NCBI GenBank assembly: GCA_945273835.1
Contig: CALYPL010000004.1
Span: forward strand, 1-64,000
Length of the DNA stretch: 64,000 nt
Direction: 5' to 3'
Source of the DNA: an uncultured Dysgonomonas sp.
GTDB lineage: Bacteria > Bacteroidota > Bacteroidia > Bacteroidales > Dysgonomonadaceae
Shown: piece by piece, positions 36,364 to 44,991 of the stretch
How positions within the stretch are numbered: position 1 is the stretch's first letter
How the letters are laid out: each line of letters starts with the position of its first letter
The notes under the pieces: generated by a model
Told to the model about the DNA's origin: nothing
The model's database searches: none
The model's input: only the letters and a program-made list of their open reading frames with translations
Translations under genes and position numbers: made by a program

Positions 36364-37752
36364 CTACTTCTCGTCCTTAAATTTAATCACGACGCCGTAA
36401 TATTCACTCATTATACAATTTGAGGTTGGTTCTTCGGTATGCGAGAATTTCGTAAAAGCATGATACCTCAGAAATTCACACTGCTTTTCACCGTGTTGTT
36501 TTGCTTTTTCAACAATCATTTGGCGCTCTTTTGATATACGATTAAATCTCATTATATCTTTTAAGGCATCGTACAAAGAAAAGCTGAACATTATTACCCC
36601 GATAATCATAATTAAATACTTAATTTGACGTAAGTATTTTACTTCATAATCTAAATTATAGAAAATTATCCCTGCTGCAATAATATTAAATATAACAGGC
36701 CCAAACCAAGCACGTGATGGGAATGATGGTGAAAACAACATAACATAAATCGAAACAAGCAAACCTACAAGATATATAAAAGAAAAGGTCAGAACTTGTA
36801 CTTTATTTTGTTTTACAAATTGAAAGTATAAAACTATAAGCCCGACATAGAACATATTGAATACGCCATAATTAAGGAACAAGATTTTAGTATAATTCAG
36901 CAATCTATATAGAAAAAGAAAAGGACTGAAAAATACAGCTTCACCAGCTCTAACAAAATTACCGGGAGCTTTAATCATCAAAATGTAACCTATCATTCCA
37001 CCCAAAAAACCGGTAACGGCCCAAACAGGTATTGTCCAATTTTGACATTTGTAATATATGAAAAACTGAACCAAAATTATCAGCATGGCAGCCGCAGTGT
37101 TTTCATTTGTCCATCCTGCCAATACGCCAAGAAGTAACATACCAATAGATGGTAATATTTGATTACGTTTACCGTTCTTTCCTCCCCCATAAAATCGATA
37201 TGGCAGCATCATGGTCAATACTATGGAAGTCCCCCATAAGTAGTTAGCACTTCCGGTTATCCAAAGGATAGAATCACCATAAGAAGGCAATAAAAACCAT
37301 ATAGCTATAACTAATAAGATAAAAAGACTAATACTATTTTTTCCTCTACCAATAATAAGTTTATAAACAAGTGTAATAAAACATATATACATCAGCGAGT
37401 TGAGCAGATCTATAGCCCAATTGGGCAGCAGCAATAATGCTTGCAAAATTACATGAACAACAGCACGCCCCCCCCATAAATAGTAATGATTTATCTGCGA
37501 TTGTATGATATCAGTAAAGGAATGTACTTTAACATTTGTTCCATATATGAACATGTACCCAAAATCATCAGACAGTAAAGGAGTGAGAGAGTTTAGTAAA
37601 AGTGAAATACAAAATAGAACAATTATTACGACAAACCATATTATCATTCTACTTCTTTGAGGCTGTATTTGATATAATTTTTCAACCCAATTATATTTCT
37701 TGACAAAAGAAGCGTTTATTTTATTTAAAACGGAAAACGAAATATTTGCCAT
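36364..37752 (-). CDS. Polytopic membrane protein, DUF6056-like (possible GT-C-type)
   Basis: The 462-aa protein has about ten to twelve transmembrane helices. After the first helix comes a large outward loop with LLSDDFGYMFIYG, an acidic motif in the place where GT-C glycosyltransferases keep their catalytic acid. WGGRAVVHVILQALLLLPNW and DSILWITGSANYLWGTSIVL follow. The layout resembles the DUF6056/DUF3329 membrane families, named from memory without a search. A lipid-linked-sugar transferase role is plausible but unproven. It lies downstream of asnS with a terminator between them and is convergent with the LysE-like gene. Confidence 0.6.
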   Translation of the reverse strand: MANISFSVLNKINASFVKKYNWVEKLYQIQPQRSRMIIWFVVIIVLFCISLLLNSLTPLLSDDFGYMFIYGTNVKVHSFTDIIQSQINHYYLWGGRAVVHVILQALLLLPNWAIDLLNSLMYICFITLVYKLIIGRGKNSISLFILLVIAIWFLLPSYGDSILWITGSANYLWGTSIVLTMMLPYRFYGGGKNGKRNQILPSIGMLLLGVLAGWTNENTAAAMLIILVQFFIYYKCQNWTIPVWAVTGFLGGMIGYILMIKAPGNFVRAGEAVFFSPFLFLYRLLNYTKILFLNYGVFNMFYVGLIVLYFQFVKQNKVQVLTFSFIYLVGLLVSIYVMLFSPSFPSRAWFGPVIFNIIAAGIIFYNLDYEVKYLRQIKYLIMIIGVIMFSFSLYDALKDIMRFNRISKERQMIVEKAKQHGEKQCEFLRYHAFTKFSHTEEPTSNCIMSEYYGVVIKFKDEK

Positions 37753-37798
37753 ATATTTTTATAAATGAAGCTAATGGTGGGTAAATTTAGATAAAAAA

Positions 37799-37829
37799 TA
37801 AAGCAGCAAGTATTAAACTCACTGCTTTA
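37799..37829 (-). terminator. Terminator after asnS
   Basis: TAAAGCAG (37799-37806) pairs with CTGCTTTA (37822-37829), and the minus strand continues with TTTATTTTTTATC. It separates asnS from the membrane-protein gene. Confidence 0.7.
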
Positions 37830-37852
37830 ACCTATACATTAACTTTTACTAT

Positions 37853-39241
37853 TTAAAAATCGGCATTTTTAGGTGTACGTGGAAAAGGTATCACATCTCG
37901 AATATTTGCCATACCAGTTACAAACAACATTAATCTCTCAAAACCAAGACCAAAACCTGAGTGTGGCGCAGTTCCGAACTTACGGGTCTCGATATACCAC
38001 CAGATCGGGTCAGTATTCATACCCAATTCATTAACTCTGTTCATCAACTTCTGGTAATCCGCTTCTCGCTCTGAACCTCCGATAATTTCTCCGATCTTAG
38101 GAAATAATACATCCATACCACGAACTGTTTTTCCGTCATCGTTTTGCTTCATATAGAAAGATTTGATTTCCTTCGGGTAATCGGTAAGAATTACCGGCTT
38201 TTTGAAATGTTTCTCAACTAAATAACGTTCGTGTTCTGATTGCAAATCGGCTCCCCAATAGACAGGAAATTCAAATTTCTGTTTGCTTTCTTCAAGTATC
38301 TTAACCCCTTCTGTATAAGTAAGGCGTACAAAATCGTGTTCTACTACAAATTTTAAACGATCAATCAGTTCTTTATCAAACATATCATTTAAGAACTGAA
38401 TATCATCGGCACAATGTTCAAGAGCATAACGAATAAGATATTTCAGAAAATCTTCAGCCAAATCCATATTATCGTTAATATCGTAAAACGCCATTTCAGG
38501 TTCAATCATCCAGAATTCGGCAAGATGACGAGGCGTATTTGAATTTTCAGCTCTGAATGTTGGACCAAACGTATATATTTCGCCTAAAGACATAGCTCCT
38601 AATTCGCCTTCTAACTGACCTGAAACAGTCAGATTAGTCTGGCGGGCAAAAAAGTCTTGCGAGTAATCAACTTGATTTTCTTCGTTGCGAGGCACATTAT
38701 TCAAATCCAATGTTGTAACCTGAAACATCGAACCTGCTCCTTCTGCATCCGATGCTGTTACGATTGGTGTATGCAGATAATAAAATCCTTTTTGATTAAA
38801 GTATTTATGAATAGCGTATGCCATATGGTGACGCATGCGGAATATTGCTCCGAATGTATTTGTGCGAGGACGTAAATGAGCTATTTCGCGTAAAAACTCT
38901 AATGAATGCCCTTTTTTCTGCAAAGGATATGTTGTCGGATCAGCCGTACCATACAGCTCAATCGTTTCTGCCTGTATTTCCATAGTCTGCCCTTTTCCCT
39001 GCGATTCGACAAGTTTACCAAACACTCGAATACATGCCCCGGTAGTTATTTGTTTCAAAAAATCCTCATCGAATTTCTCCGCATCGGCAACTATTTGCAA
39101 ATTATGGATTGTAGAACCGTCATTGAGATGGATAAAATTAACATATTTATTACCCCGATTGGTTCTTACCCATCCTTTCACTTCAACCTCTTTATCGAAA
39201 TCGGGTTGTTGCAGCAAATCTGATATTTTTGTTCTACGCAT
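37853..39241 (-). CDS. asnS: Asparaginyl-tRNA synthetase
   Basis: AsnRS charges tRNA-Asn. The 462-aa protein has an N-terminal OB anticodon-binding domain ([22 protein letters not shown], about 18-110). The class II catalytic core has motif 2 in [20 protein letters not shown] and motif 3 in [29 protein letters not shown] and the absence of AspRS insertions support Asn over Asp. The ATG start gives [10 protein letters not shown]. It has its own promoter and terminator. Confidence 0.96.
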   Translation of the reverse strand: MRRTKISDLLQQPDFDKEVEVKGWVRTNRGNKYVNFIHLNDGSTIHNLQIVADAEKFDEDFLKQITTGACIRVFGKLVESQGKGQTMEIQAETIELYGTADPTTYPLQKKGHSLEFLREIAHLRPRTNTFGAIFRMRHHMAYAIHKYFNQKGFYYLHTPIVTASDAEGAGSMFQVTTLDLNNVPRNEENQVDYSQDFFARQTNLTVSGQLEGELGAMSLGEIYTFGPTFRAENSNTPRHLAEFWMIEPEMAFYDINDNMDLAEDFLKYLIRYALEHCADDIQFLNDMFDKELIDRLKFVVEHDFVRLTYTEGVKILEESKQKFEFPVYWGADLQSEHERYLVEKHFKKPVILTDYPKEIKSFYMKQNDDGKTVRGMDVLFPKIGEIIGGSEREADYQKLMNRVNELGMNTDPIWWYIETRKFGTAPHSGFGLGFERLMLFVTGMANIRDVIPFPRTPKNADF

Positions 39242-39304
39242 AACTTGTTCTTTTTGCTTTATCGAAAATAATACAAAATACTATAGTTTATATTTATTTT
39301 ATAG

Positions 39305-39312
39305 CAAAGGTA
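39305..39312 (-). promoter_or_regulatory. Promoter -7 box for asnS
   Basis: The minus strand reads TACCTTTG, an exact TAnnTTTG match, about 65 bases upstream of asnS. No TTTG at -33 was found. Confidence 0.45.
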
Positions 39313-39450
39313 ATATATTTTAATATTGAATTTTACAGGATGTTTAATTTATATTGTCTTTTTAGTAACTTAAAGTCATTTTTCTTAATTTTTAAATTGC
39401 AAATTTTATATCAATAATTAAAAGAGAGTAAGTAAAACCGAAAAAACAAG

Positions 39451-39482
39451 TTTGTCTTTATTAGTGCGATTTATTATTTTTG
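39451..39482 (+). promoter_or_regulatory. Consensus promoter for the Dabb/AlkD-like pair
   Basis: TTTG (39451-39454), a 20-base spacer and TATTTTTG (39475-39482) match the full Bacteroides consensus. The leader is about 15-20 bases. Confidence 0.7.
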
Positions 39483-39504
39483 TGTAAACCTAATTTTATT
39501 TGAA

Positions 39505-39804
39505 ATGGTAAAGCATATTGTAATGTGGAAATTGAAAGAAGAGGCGCATGGCAATGATAAAGAAACAAATGCCCGATTAATAAAAGAAAAACTTGAAGCC
39601 TTGAATGGTAAGATTGAATGCCTGCTTAAACTTGAAGTTGGTCTCGATTTTATGGGTGAGGATAATTATGATGTTGTACTCTATTCGGAATTTGCTAATA
39701 GAGATGACATAAACGTTTACGCCAATCATCCTTTACATCAAGCCCTTCTTCCATTCATCAAAGAAGCAAATTGTAGTCGTGTAGCCGTTGATTATGAACT
39801 CTGA
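39505..39804 (+). CDS. Dabb (stress-responsive A/B barrel) domain protein
   Basis: The 99-aa protein is a single dimeric alpha/beta-barrel domain. It starts VKHIVMWKLKEEA and contains the conserved LEVGLDFMGEDNYDVVLYSEF and HPLHQALLPFIKE. The family is widespread and small; most members have no defined activity. It overlaps the next gene (AlkD-like) by 11 bases, so the two are translationally linked. Confidence 0.85.
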   Translation: MVKHIVMWKLKEEAHGNDKETNARLIKEKLEALNGKIECLLKLEVGLDFMGEDNYDVVLYSEFANRDDINVYANHPLHQALLPFIKEANCSRVAVDYEL

Positions 39805-40477
39805 ACAGAATTACAAAGAAATTCTGCGGGATATTCGTCAACAATGCTTACGCATGATGAATGGCGTTACATCTACAAGTATGCGCCAAAAAGGATTGGC
39901 TTATAAGGTCAATTTCGGGCTTTCTGTTCCTCAAATAAAAACATTATCAGAAAGATACCAATCCAATAAGGGTCTTGCTGAAACTTTATGGAAAGAAAAT
40001 ACGCGCGAGCTTAAAATTTTAGCAATACTCCTCTATCCTATTGATAAATTTACAAAAGACACGGCAGAGCTTTGGGTTAAAGATAAACCCAATCAGGAGA
40101 TCAGAGAACAACTATGTTTTAATCTTCTGCAACATTTGCCTTATGCACAGGAAATTTCTGAGAAATGGAGCAATGCTGATTCAGAAACAGTCAGAACATC
40201 AGGATACTGGTTATTATCAAGGATTCTTATCAGCCGTAAGAATATAGACTTAGTTTCTGTAACTTCCTTGAAACGAGTTAATAAAGATGTAATAAGCGAT
40301 GATATGTTTTTAAGAAATGCCTCATTATTAGTACTGAAACAGCTCGGACGTCAAAGGAAATCAGATGCTATGCAAATTCTTAATAATTTATCGGACTTTA
40401 AAGATTGTGGAGACCCGATTAAGGAAGAAGTTTATAATAGCTTAAACTTCGAGTTTGACTTTTATTACGAAGATTAA
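39794..40477 (+). CDS. AlkD-like DNA alkylation repair protein (HEAT-repeat)
   Basis: The ORF-track start is a TTG; the ATG at 39794 (MNSEQNYKEILRDIRQQCLR) gives 227 aa. The protein is a string of short helical HEAT-like repeats with the family stretches VNFGLSVPQIKTLSERY and TRELKILAILLYP, and EIREQLCFNLLQHLPYAQ. This fits the DNA alkylation repair (AlkC/AlkD) superfamily, whose AlkD branch excises N3- and N7-alkylpurines. The catalytic Trp/Asp pair is hard to place, so activity is uncertain. It overlaps the Dabb gene by 11 bases, and its stop overlaps the stop of the convergent phosphopantetheinyl transferase gene. Confidence 0.78.
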   Translation: MNSEQNYKEILRDIRQQCLRMMNGVTSTSMRQKGLAYKVNFGLSVPQIKTLSERYQSNKGLAETLWKENTRELKILAILLYPIDKFTKDTAELWVKDKPNQEIREQLCFNLLQHLPYAQEISEKWSNADSETVRTSGYWLLSRILISRKNIDLVSVTSLKRVNKDVISDDMFLRNASLLVLKQLGRQRKSDAMQILNNLSDFKDCGDPIKEEVYNSLNFEFDFYYED

Positions 40478-41094
40478 TTGTCAAATACGGTATACGTAAT
40501 TACAAAATCGGATGTAATAAAATATTTAATATCGAGGCTTTTATTAATTGGTTTTATTTGAGCTTTGAAAATACCTTCATCAGCAGGTAAAAACTTAGCG
40601 ATACTTACCGCCGTTTTTAGCTCAATACCGGGCATATCAAGCATCTTATAAATCGTTTCTTTTGCAGACCAATGTAGCAAAAGATGAGTTAACTGATCCG
40701 AAGGCGAAATATATTCTTCATCAGATATAAAACGACTTTTAACCCGTTTAACTTTGTTGCTAATTTGTTCAATATCAACACCAACAACGTTTTTCTTTGA
40801 GACAATAATAGCAGCATAACCTTTAGTATGTGAAATACTTATATAATATGACTTATCGTTAAGAAAAGGTTTGCCGAAAGAATTATACTCAATTTTCTTT
40901 TCTTCACCGATCAATTCTTTTAATAAAACCCTAACTGCAAGTTTTTCTTGTTTTTTTACATCAGATTTTATCGAAACTACCTGATCAAGCCACTCTTTAT
41001 TAACTAACATAGCTATCAGTTCCTCAACCGTTTCGGAAATCCGCCAAATTCCTACAATTATGTCCTCGTCAATACACAAAGTTCGCCAAAGCAT
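40474..41094 (-). CDS. 4'-phosphopantetheinyl transferase superfamily protein
   Basis: The enzyme moves phosphopantetheine from CoA to a serine of a carrier protein. The 206-aa size and two-lobed layout suit the Sfp type. Motifs are KPFLND (substrate lobe), SISHTKGYAAIIVS, the magnesium-binding GVDIE (Asp107, Glu109) and WSAKETIYK (Glu146). The carrier protein (fatty acid, or aryl polyene or other secondary product) is not evident locally. It has its own consensus promoter and is convergent with the AlkD-like gene, overlapping it by four bases. Confidence 0.88.
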   Translation of the reverse strand: MLWRTLCIDEDIIVGIWRISETVEELIAMLVNKEWLDQVVSIKSDVKKQEKLAVRVLLKELIGEEKKIEYNSFGKPFLNDKSYYISISHTKGYAAIIVSKKNVVGVDIEQISNKVKRVKSRFISDEEYISPSDQLTHLLLHWSAKETIYKMLDMPGIELKTAVSIAKFLPADEGIFKAQIKPINKSLDIKYFITSDFVITYTVFDN

Positions 41095-41174
41095 ATTTCT
41101 ATTACTTAAATTCTGAACAGACTTTATTTATTCCATTGATTATTCAGAACAAAATAGGCTTCTAAATAATTCTT

Positions 41175-41205
41175 CAAAGTTATAAACTACTTAACTATAT
41201 ACAAA
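41175..41205 (-). promoter_or_regulatory. Consensus promoter for the phosphopantetheinyl transferase gene
   Basis: The minus strand has TTTG (41205-41202), a 19-base spacer and TAACTTTG (41182-41175), matching the Bacteroides consensus. The leader is about 75 bases. Confidence 0.65.
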
Positions 41206-41288
41206 TACCCACATACCCGAACACCATAAAAATATGTTACAACTCATAAATTCTGTTCAAATAAAGTAGAGATGAATGAAAAATATAT

Positions 41289-41296
41289 TAATTTTG
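41289..41296 (+). promoter_or_regulatory. Promoter -7 box for the tRNA unit
   Basis: TAATTTTG matches TAnnTTTG and ends 12 bases before the 5' end of the degenerate tRNA-Gly. The -33 element is not clear. It suggests the two-tRNA unit is still transcribed. Confidence 0.45.
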
Positions 41297-41308
41297 TGAC
41301 ACCGGCTT

Positions 41309-41381
41309 GCGAAAGTAGTTCGGTTGTTAGAAAACGACTTTACCAAGGTCGAGGTCACGGGTTCGAGCCCCGTTTTTTGCT
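41309..41381 (+). tRNA. Degenerate tRNA-Gly-like gene, anticodon ACC (possible pseudogene)
   Basis: The 73 bases fold to a full-length cloverleaf. The acceptor is GCGAAAG with TTTTTGC (two G-U pairs), the anticodon stem CGACT/GGTCG, the loop TTACCAA with anticodon ACC at 41342-41344, and the T arm ACGGG-TTCGAGC-CCCGT is perfect. The discriminator base is T, as in bacterial tRNA-Gly, and the body resembles Bacteroidales tRNA-Gly(GCC). Damage is clear. The D stem GTTC/GAAA has a G-A mismatch and the D loop GGTTGTTA has lost A14 and one of the GG pair. The CCA is CGA, and G34 of the expected GCC has become A. It lies 39 bases upstream of an intact tRNA-Leu. Confidence 0.7.
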
Positions 41382-41420
41382 CGAATTGATAACGATGGTT
41401 ATCTATAAATTAAAGAATAT

Positions 41421-41505
41421 GCGCATGTGGCGTAATGGTAGCCGCGCTGTTTTCAGGTGGCAGTGGTCTACGACCGTGGGGGTTCGAGTCCCTTCATGCG
41501 CACCA
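41421..41505 (+). tRNA. tRNA-Leu (CAG)
   Basis: A complete class II tRNA with encoded CCA (41503-41505). The acceptor GCGCATG pairs with CATGCGC, the anticodon stem is CTGTT/GGCAG, and the loop TTCAGGT gives anticodon CAG at 41454-41456, reading CUG. The long variable arm GGTC-TAC-GACC and the T arm GGGGG-TTCGAGT-CCCTT complete the fold. A strong terminator follows. It probably shares a transcript with the degenerate tRNA-Gly upstream. Confidence 0.93.
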
Positions 41506-41517
41506 TTTTATTTAAAG

Positions 41518-41548
41518 AACAGGTGTAAAAGAAATATTTACTCCTGTT
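41518..41548 (+). terminator. Terminator after the tRNA unit
   Basis: AACAGGTGTAAA pairs with TTTACTCCTGTT (one T-T mismatch) around a 7-base loop and is followed by a run of Ts on the plus strand. It lies between tRNA-Leu and the convergent trmN6 gene. Confidence 0.85.
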
Positions 41549-41558
41549 TTTTTATTGA

Positions 41559-42275
41559 TTACATATTAAGATAAAATTCGGATACTAAATTTTTAAATTG
41601 CTCCGAATAAACATGCCGTTCTTCTTCAATAATAAGATCATCTTCAATAACAGGATTTAGCTCCGTTTTTGAAAATTCCAACAACAACCTTTTTGGTTTC
41701 GATGCGCAAGTAGGATAAACATTGGTAATTCGTATCGGATAAAATTTATACTGCATCGCATTTTCTAATAACCGATCTTTATATTGGTAGGGATAAATAA
41801 CAGATAATCGTCCGTTATTGGTAATTAGGTGTGAACACTCTCTAAACAATTGATTTATAGGGAGTGTATCCGTATGCCGGGCTGTCGATCTTTGTTGATC
41901 CGGCGATTTAACTGAATTCGCAAAAAAAGGTGGATTAGACACAATCAAATCATATTTATCATCAGACCTGATAGCATAATCCTGCAAAGCTGCATGGCAA
42001 CAACTCACCCTATCGGCAAATGGAGAATTGGCAACATTATCTTTTGCCTGGTTTATAGCCTCCTCATCAATATCTATTGCTGAAACAGTTGCATTGATAT
42101 TGCGTTGCGCAAGCATCAAAGCTATCAATCCGCTGCCTGTACCAATATCAAGCACCCGATTCGAGCCAACAATAGTTGCCCATGCCCCCAACAATACGCC
42201 ATCTGTACCGACCTTCATAGCGCATCGGTCATGGAAGATTGTAAATTGCTTGAAACGAAAATAAGGATTAGGCAT
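41559..42275 (-). CDS. trmN6: tRNA1(Val) (adenine37-N6)-methyltransferase
   Basis: The enzyme methylates N6 of A37 next to the anticodon of tRNA-Val, using S-adenosylmethionine. The 238-aa Rossmann protein has motif I in VLDIGTGSGLIALMLAQR (about 40-57) and the N6-adenine catalytic motif NPPFFANS near residue 112. The N-terminus (NPYFRFKQFTIFHDRCAMKVGTDG) is characteristic of YfiC/TrmN6. It is monocistronic with its own promoter-like box, and is divergent from lon. Confidence 0.88.
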   Translation of the reverse strand: MPNPYFRFKQFTIFHDRCAMKVGTDGVLLGAWATIVGSNRVLDIGTGSGLIALMLAQRNINATVSAIDIDEEAINQAKDNVANSPFADRVSCCHAALQDYAIRSDDKYDLIVSNPPFFANSVKSPDQQRSTARHTDTLPINQLFRECSHLITNNGRLSVIYPYQYKDRLLENAMQYKFYPIRITNVYPTCASKPKRLLLEFSKTELNPVIEDDLIIEEERHVYSEQFKNLVSEFYLNM

Positions 42276-42324
42276 ACTGAATTTTATTACTGCTTAGTGG
42301 CACGAATTTTGTTGTTTATTATGG

Positions 42325-42332
42325 CAAAGTTA
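42325..42332 (-). promoter_or_regulatory. Promoter -7 box for trmN6
   Basis: The minus strand reads TAACTTTG, an exact TAnnTTTG match, about 50 bases upstream of the trmN6 ATG. No -33 TTTG is clear. Confidence 0.4.
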
Positions 42333-42354
42333 TATTATATTTATTAATATTGAT

Positions 42355-42362
42355 TAGCTTTG
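42355..42362 (+). promoter_or_regulatory. Promoter -7 box for lon
   Basis: TAGCTTTG matches TAnnTTTG, giving a leader of about 42 bases before the lon ATG. The ORF-track TTG start at 42369 falls at the predicted transcription start and so cannot be the true start. Confidence 0.5.
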
Positions 42363-42410
42363 TAATTCTTGACTAATATAAAACCAAGATATAAAGGAGA
42401 AAGCAAAATT

Positions 42411-44903
42411 ATGTTCGACAATAAAAATAAAGATTTTCTGGGTATAAATGAAGATGGCGAATCTGTCATATCTATCGTGACTGACAATTTGAACGAAGAA
42501 GATTGCAGTATCGACCCAAATGATCTGAAAGAAGAAATATCTATTCTGCCTTTACGAAATACTGTCATATTTCCCGGAGCAAGTTTACCAATATCAGTAG
42601 CACGTAAAAAATCACTGAAGCTGATAAACAGTATAATGCGTCAAAAACGAAAATATATCGGACTGATCTGTCAGAAAGACGCTGAAAATGAAGACCCTGA
42701 AGCTACCGATCTATACAGCTATGGTGTTATAGGAGAAATTTTGCGTGTGGTTGAGATTCCCGGAAATGACAATGTCACTGTTATTATCCACGGCAAAAAG
42801 CGCATTAAACTCAATGAGCTTACACAGCAAACACCTTTCTTGAAGGGTACTTATACGATCGACGAAACTGTTGCTGTAAGCAATGATGATGCCGCTGAAT
42901 ACAATGCATTGATCGAATCGATAAGGGATCTGACTTTACAAATGATACGCATGTATGGGGAGCCACCTAAGGAATTTATCAACCGTTTCAAAGGTAATTC
43001 GGCGATTCCATTTCTTGTAAATTATTGTTGTACCAATTTACCTATTTCTGCTACAGAAAAACAAAATTTACTGGAAATCAGCAATGATAAGGAACGGGCT
43101 TACAGCTTACTTGTCATTCTGAACCGTGAAATTCAGATGATGGAAATGAAGGTAAATATTCAGATGAAGACCCGTGAAGAGCTTAACCAGCAACAAAAAG
43201 AATATTTTCTTCAACAACAGTTACGGACTATTCAGGATGAATTAGGCGGAAATCCGCAACAAATGGATATCGATGATTTCAGAAAACGCGGTGCAGAAAA
43301 AAAATGGAGTAAGGAAGTTGCTGAAATATTTGAAAAAGAATTGGTCAAATTAGAACGTTTGCATCCTCAATCGCCTGATTATTCCATTCAATATACATAT
43401 ATACAAACTTTATTGGATTTACCATGGAACGAATACACTAAGGATAATTTCAATTTAAACCATGCCCAAAAAATTCTGGATCAGGACCACTACGGTTTGG
43501 AAAAAGTAAAAGAGCGAATTATTGAGCATTTAGCCGTATTGAAATTGAAAGGAGATATGAAATCTCCGATCATTTGTCTTTATGGTCCTCCCGGCGTAGG
43601 AAAAACATCGCTCGGCAGATCAATCGCAAAAGCCCTAAATCGTAAATATGTGCGGGTTTCACTTGGTGGATTGCATGACGAAGCTGAAATTAGAGGACAC
43701 CGAAGAACATACATCGGTGCTATGCCCGGACGTATCATTCAGAATATCAACAAATCAGGCTCTTCAAATCCGGTCTTTGTGCTTGACGAGATAGACAAAA
43801 TTGGTAGTGATTTTAAAGGTGATCCCTCTTCAGCTTTACTTGAAGTCCTCGATCCCGAACAAAATTCTACATTCCACGACAACTATCTGAATGTTGATTA
43901 TGATCTTTCGAAAGTAATGTTCATAGCCACAGCAAACAATGTTTCCGCAATATCTCAACCTCTACTCGACCGTATGGAGCTTATCGACGTGAGCGGTTAT
44001 ATTATTGAAGAAAAAGTGGAAATTGCGCGCAAGCACTTGATACCAAAGCAACTTGAAAATCATGGTCTTGCTAAAGATGCTATAAAAATACCGACAAAGA
44101 CCATCGAGCAGATTATTGTCAGCTATACTCGCGAATCGGGAGTGCGGGACCTCGATAAGAAGATCGCAAAGATTATGCGTAAAGTCGCTTTGAGAGTGGC
44201 TTCAGGCATGGAATACAATAAAACCCTTGATGTTGCTGATCTACGTGATTATCTGGGAGCCATTGTTTATTCAAAAGACGCATATCAGGGCAATGAATAT
44301 GCTGGTGTGGTTACAGGTTTGGCGTGGACATCAGTCGGAGGAGAAATCTTGTTTATTGAGTCATCGTTGAGTAAGGGCAAAGGCAGCAAACTTACCCTGA
44401 CAGGTAACTTAGGTGATGTGATGAAAGAGTCGGCGGTTTTGGCACTTGAATATATTCATTCTCACAATGCCGAACTGGACATTGACGAGGCTATCTTCGA
44501 CAACTGGAACGCTCACGTACATGTACCTGAAGGAGCAATACCTAAAGATGGACCTTCGGCAGGTATTGCAATGGTTACATCGCTCGTATCAGCCTTCACT
44601 CAACGAAAAATCAGAGCCAATCTGGCTATGACAGGCGAAATAACATTGCGTGGTAAAGTTCTACCCGTAGGTGGCATCAAAGAAAAGATCCTTGCAGCGA
44701 AACGTGCCGGTATTAAGGAGATTATTCTTTGTAAAGATAACAAGAAAGATATTGATGAAATCAAGCCGCTATATCTAAAAGGTTTGACATTCCATTTTGT
44801 GGATGATATTAAAGAAGTTTTAGACATAGCTTTGCTGAAAGAAAAAGTAAAAAATCCAATTAATTTCAGCATCAGCCACACAGATGAAAAAAAGAAGAAA
44901 TAA
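42411..44903 (+). CDS. lon: ATP-dependent protease Lon
   Basis: Lon degrades misfolded and regulatory proteins. The ORF-track start is a TTG; the ATG at 42411 (MFDNKNKDFLGINEDGE) gives 830 aa. It follows AAAGGAGA 11 bases upstream, an unusually good Shine-Dalgarno-like site for Bacteroidetes. The N-terminal LON domain begins near ISILPLRNTVIFPGASLPI. The AAA+ core has Walker A GPPGVGKTS (about 392-400) and Walker B VFVLDEIDKIG. The protease domain has the catalytic Ser716 in PKDGPSAGIAM and Lys in LPVGGIKEKILAAKRAG. It ends in a Lys-rich tail and is followed by a terminator. Confidence 0.97.
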   Translation: MFDNKNKDFLGINEDGESVISIVTDNLNEEDCSIDPNDLKEEISILPLRNTVIFPGASLPISVARKKSLKLINSIMRQKRKYIGLICQKDAENEDPEATDLYSYGVIGEILRVVEIPGNDNVTVIIHGKKRIKLNELTQQTPFLKGTYTIDETVAVSNDDAAEYNALIESIRDLTLQMIRMYGEPPKEFINRFKGNSAIPFLVNYCCTNLPISATEKQNLLEISNDKERAYSLLVILNREIQMMEMKVNIQMKTREELNQQQKEYFLQQQLRTIQDELGGNPQQMDIDDFRKRGAEKKWSKEVAEIFEKELVKLERLHPQSPDYSIQYTYIQTLLDLPWNEYTKDNFNLNHAQKILDQDHYGLEKVKERIIEHLAVLKLKGDMKSPIICLYGPPGVGKTSLGRSIAKALNRKYVRVSLGGLHDEAEIRGHRRTYIGAMPGRIIQNINKSGSSNPVFVLDEIDKIGSDFKGDPSSALLEVLDPEQNSTFHDNYLNVDYDLSKVMFIATANNVSAISQPLLDRMELIDVSGYIIEEKVEIARKHLIPKQLENHGLAKDAIKIPTKTIEQIIVSYTRESGVRDLDKKIAKIMRKVALRVASGMEYNKTLDVADLRDYLGAIVYSKDAYQGNEYAGVVTGLAWTSVGGEILFIESSLSKGKGSKLTLTGNLGDVMKESAVLALEYIHSHNAELDIDEAIFDNWNAHVHVPEGAIPKDGPSAGIAMVTSLVSAFTQRKIRANLAMTGEITLRGKVLPVGGIKEKILAAKRAGIKEIILCKDNKKDIDEIKPLYLKGLTFHFVDDIKEVLDIALLKEKVKNPINFSISHTDEKKKK

Positions 44904-44922
44904 TTTATAAAGTTTCAGATTG

Positions 44923-44948
44923 AATGCAGGTTGTTTTCTTCCTGCATT
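44923..44948 (+). terminator. Terminator after lon
   Basis: AATGCAGG pairs with CCTGCATT around a 10-base loop and is followed by TTTTCG. It begins 20 bases after the lon stop. Confidence 0.75.
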
Positions 44949-44964
44949 TTTTCGTATAATTTCG

Positions 44965-44972
44965 TACTTTTG
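44965..44972 (+). promoter_or_regulatory. Promoter -7 box for the DUF4199-GT2 pair
   Basis: TACTTTTG matches TAnnTTTG, 20 bases before the ATG at 44992, giving a very short leader. Confidence 0.5.
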
Positions 44973-44991
44973 TACTTCTGTATTTTTAATT

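Noticed and set aside
41272-41574. 100-aa ORF covering the tRNA region
   Set aside because: The segment folds as two tRNAs, so the open frame is incidental.
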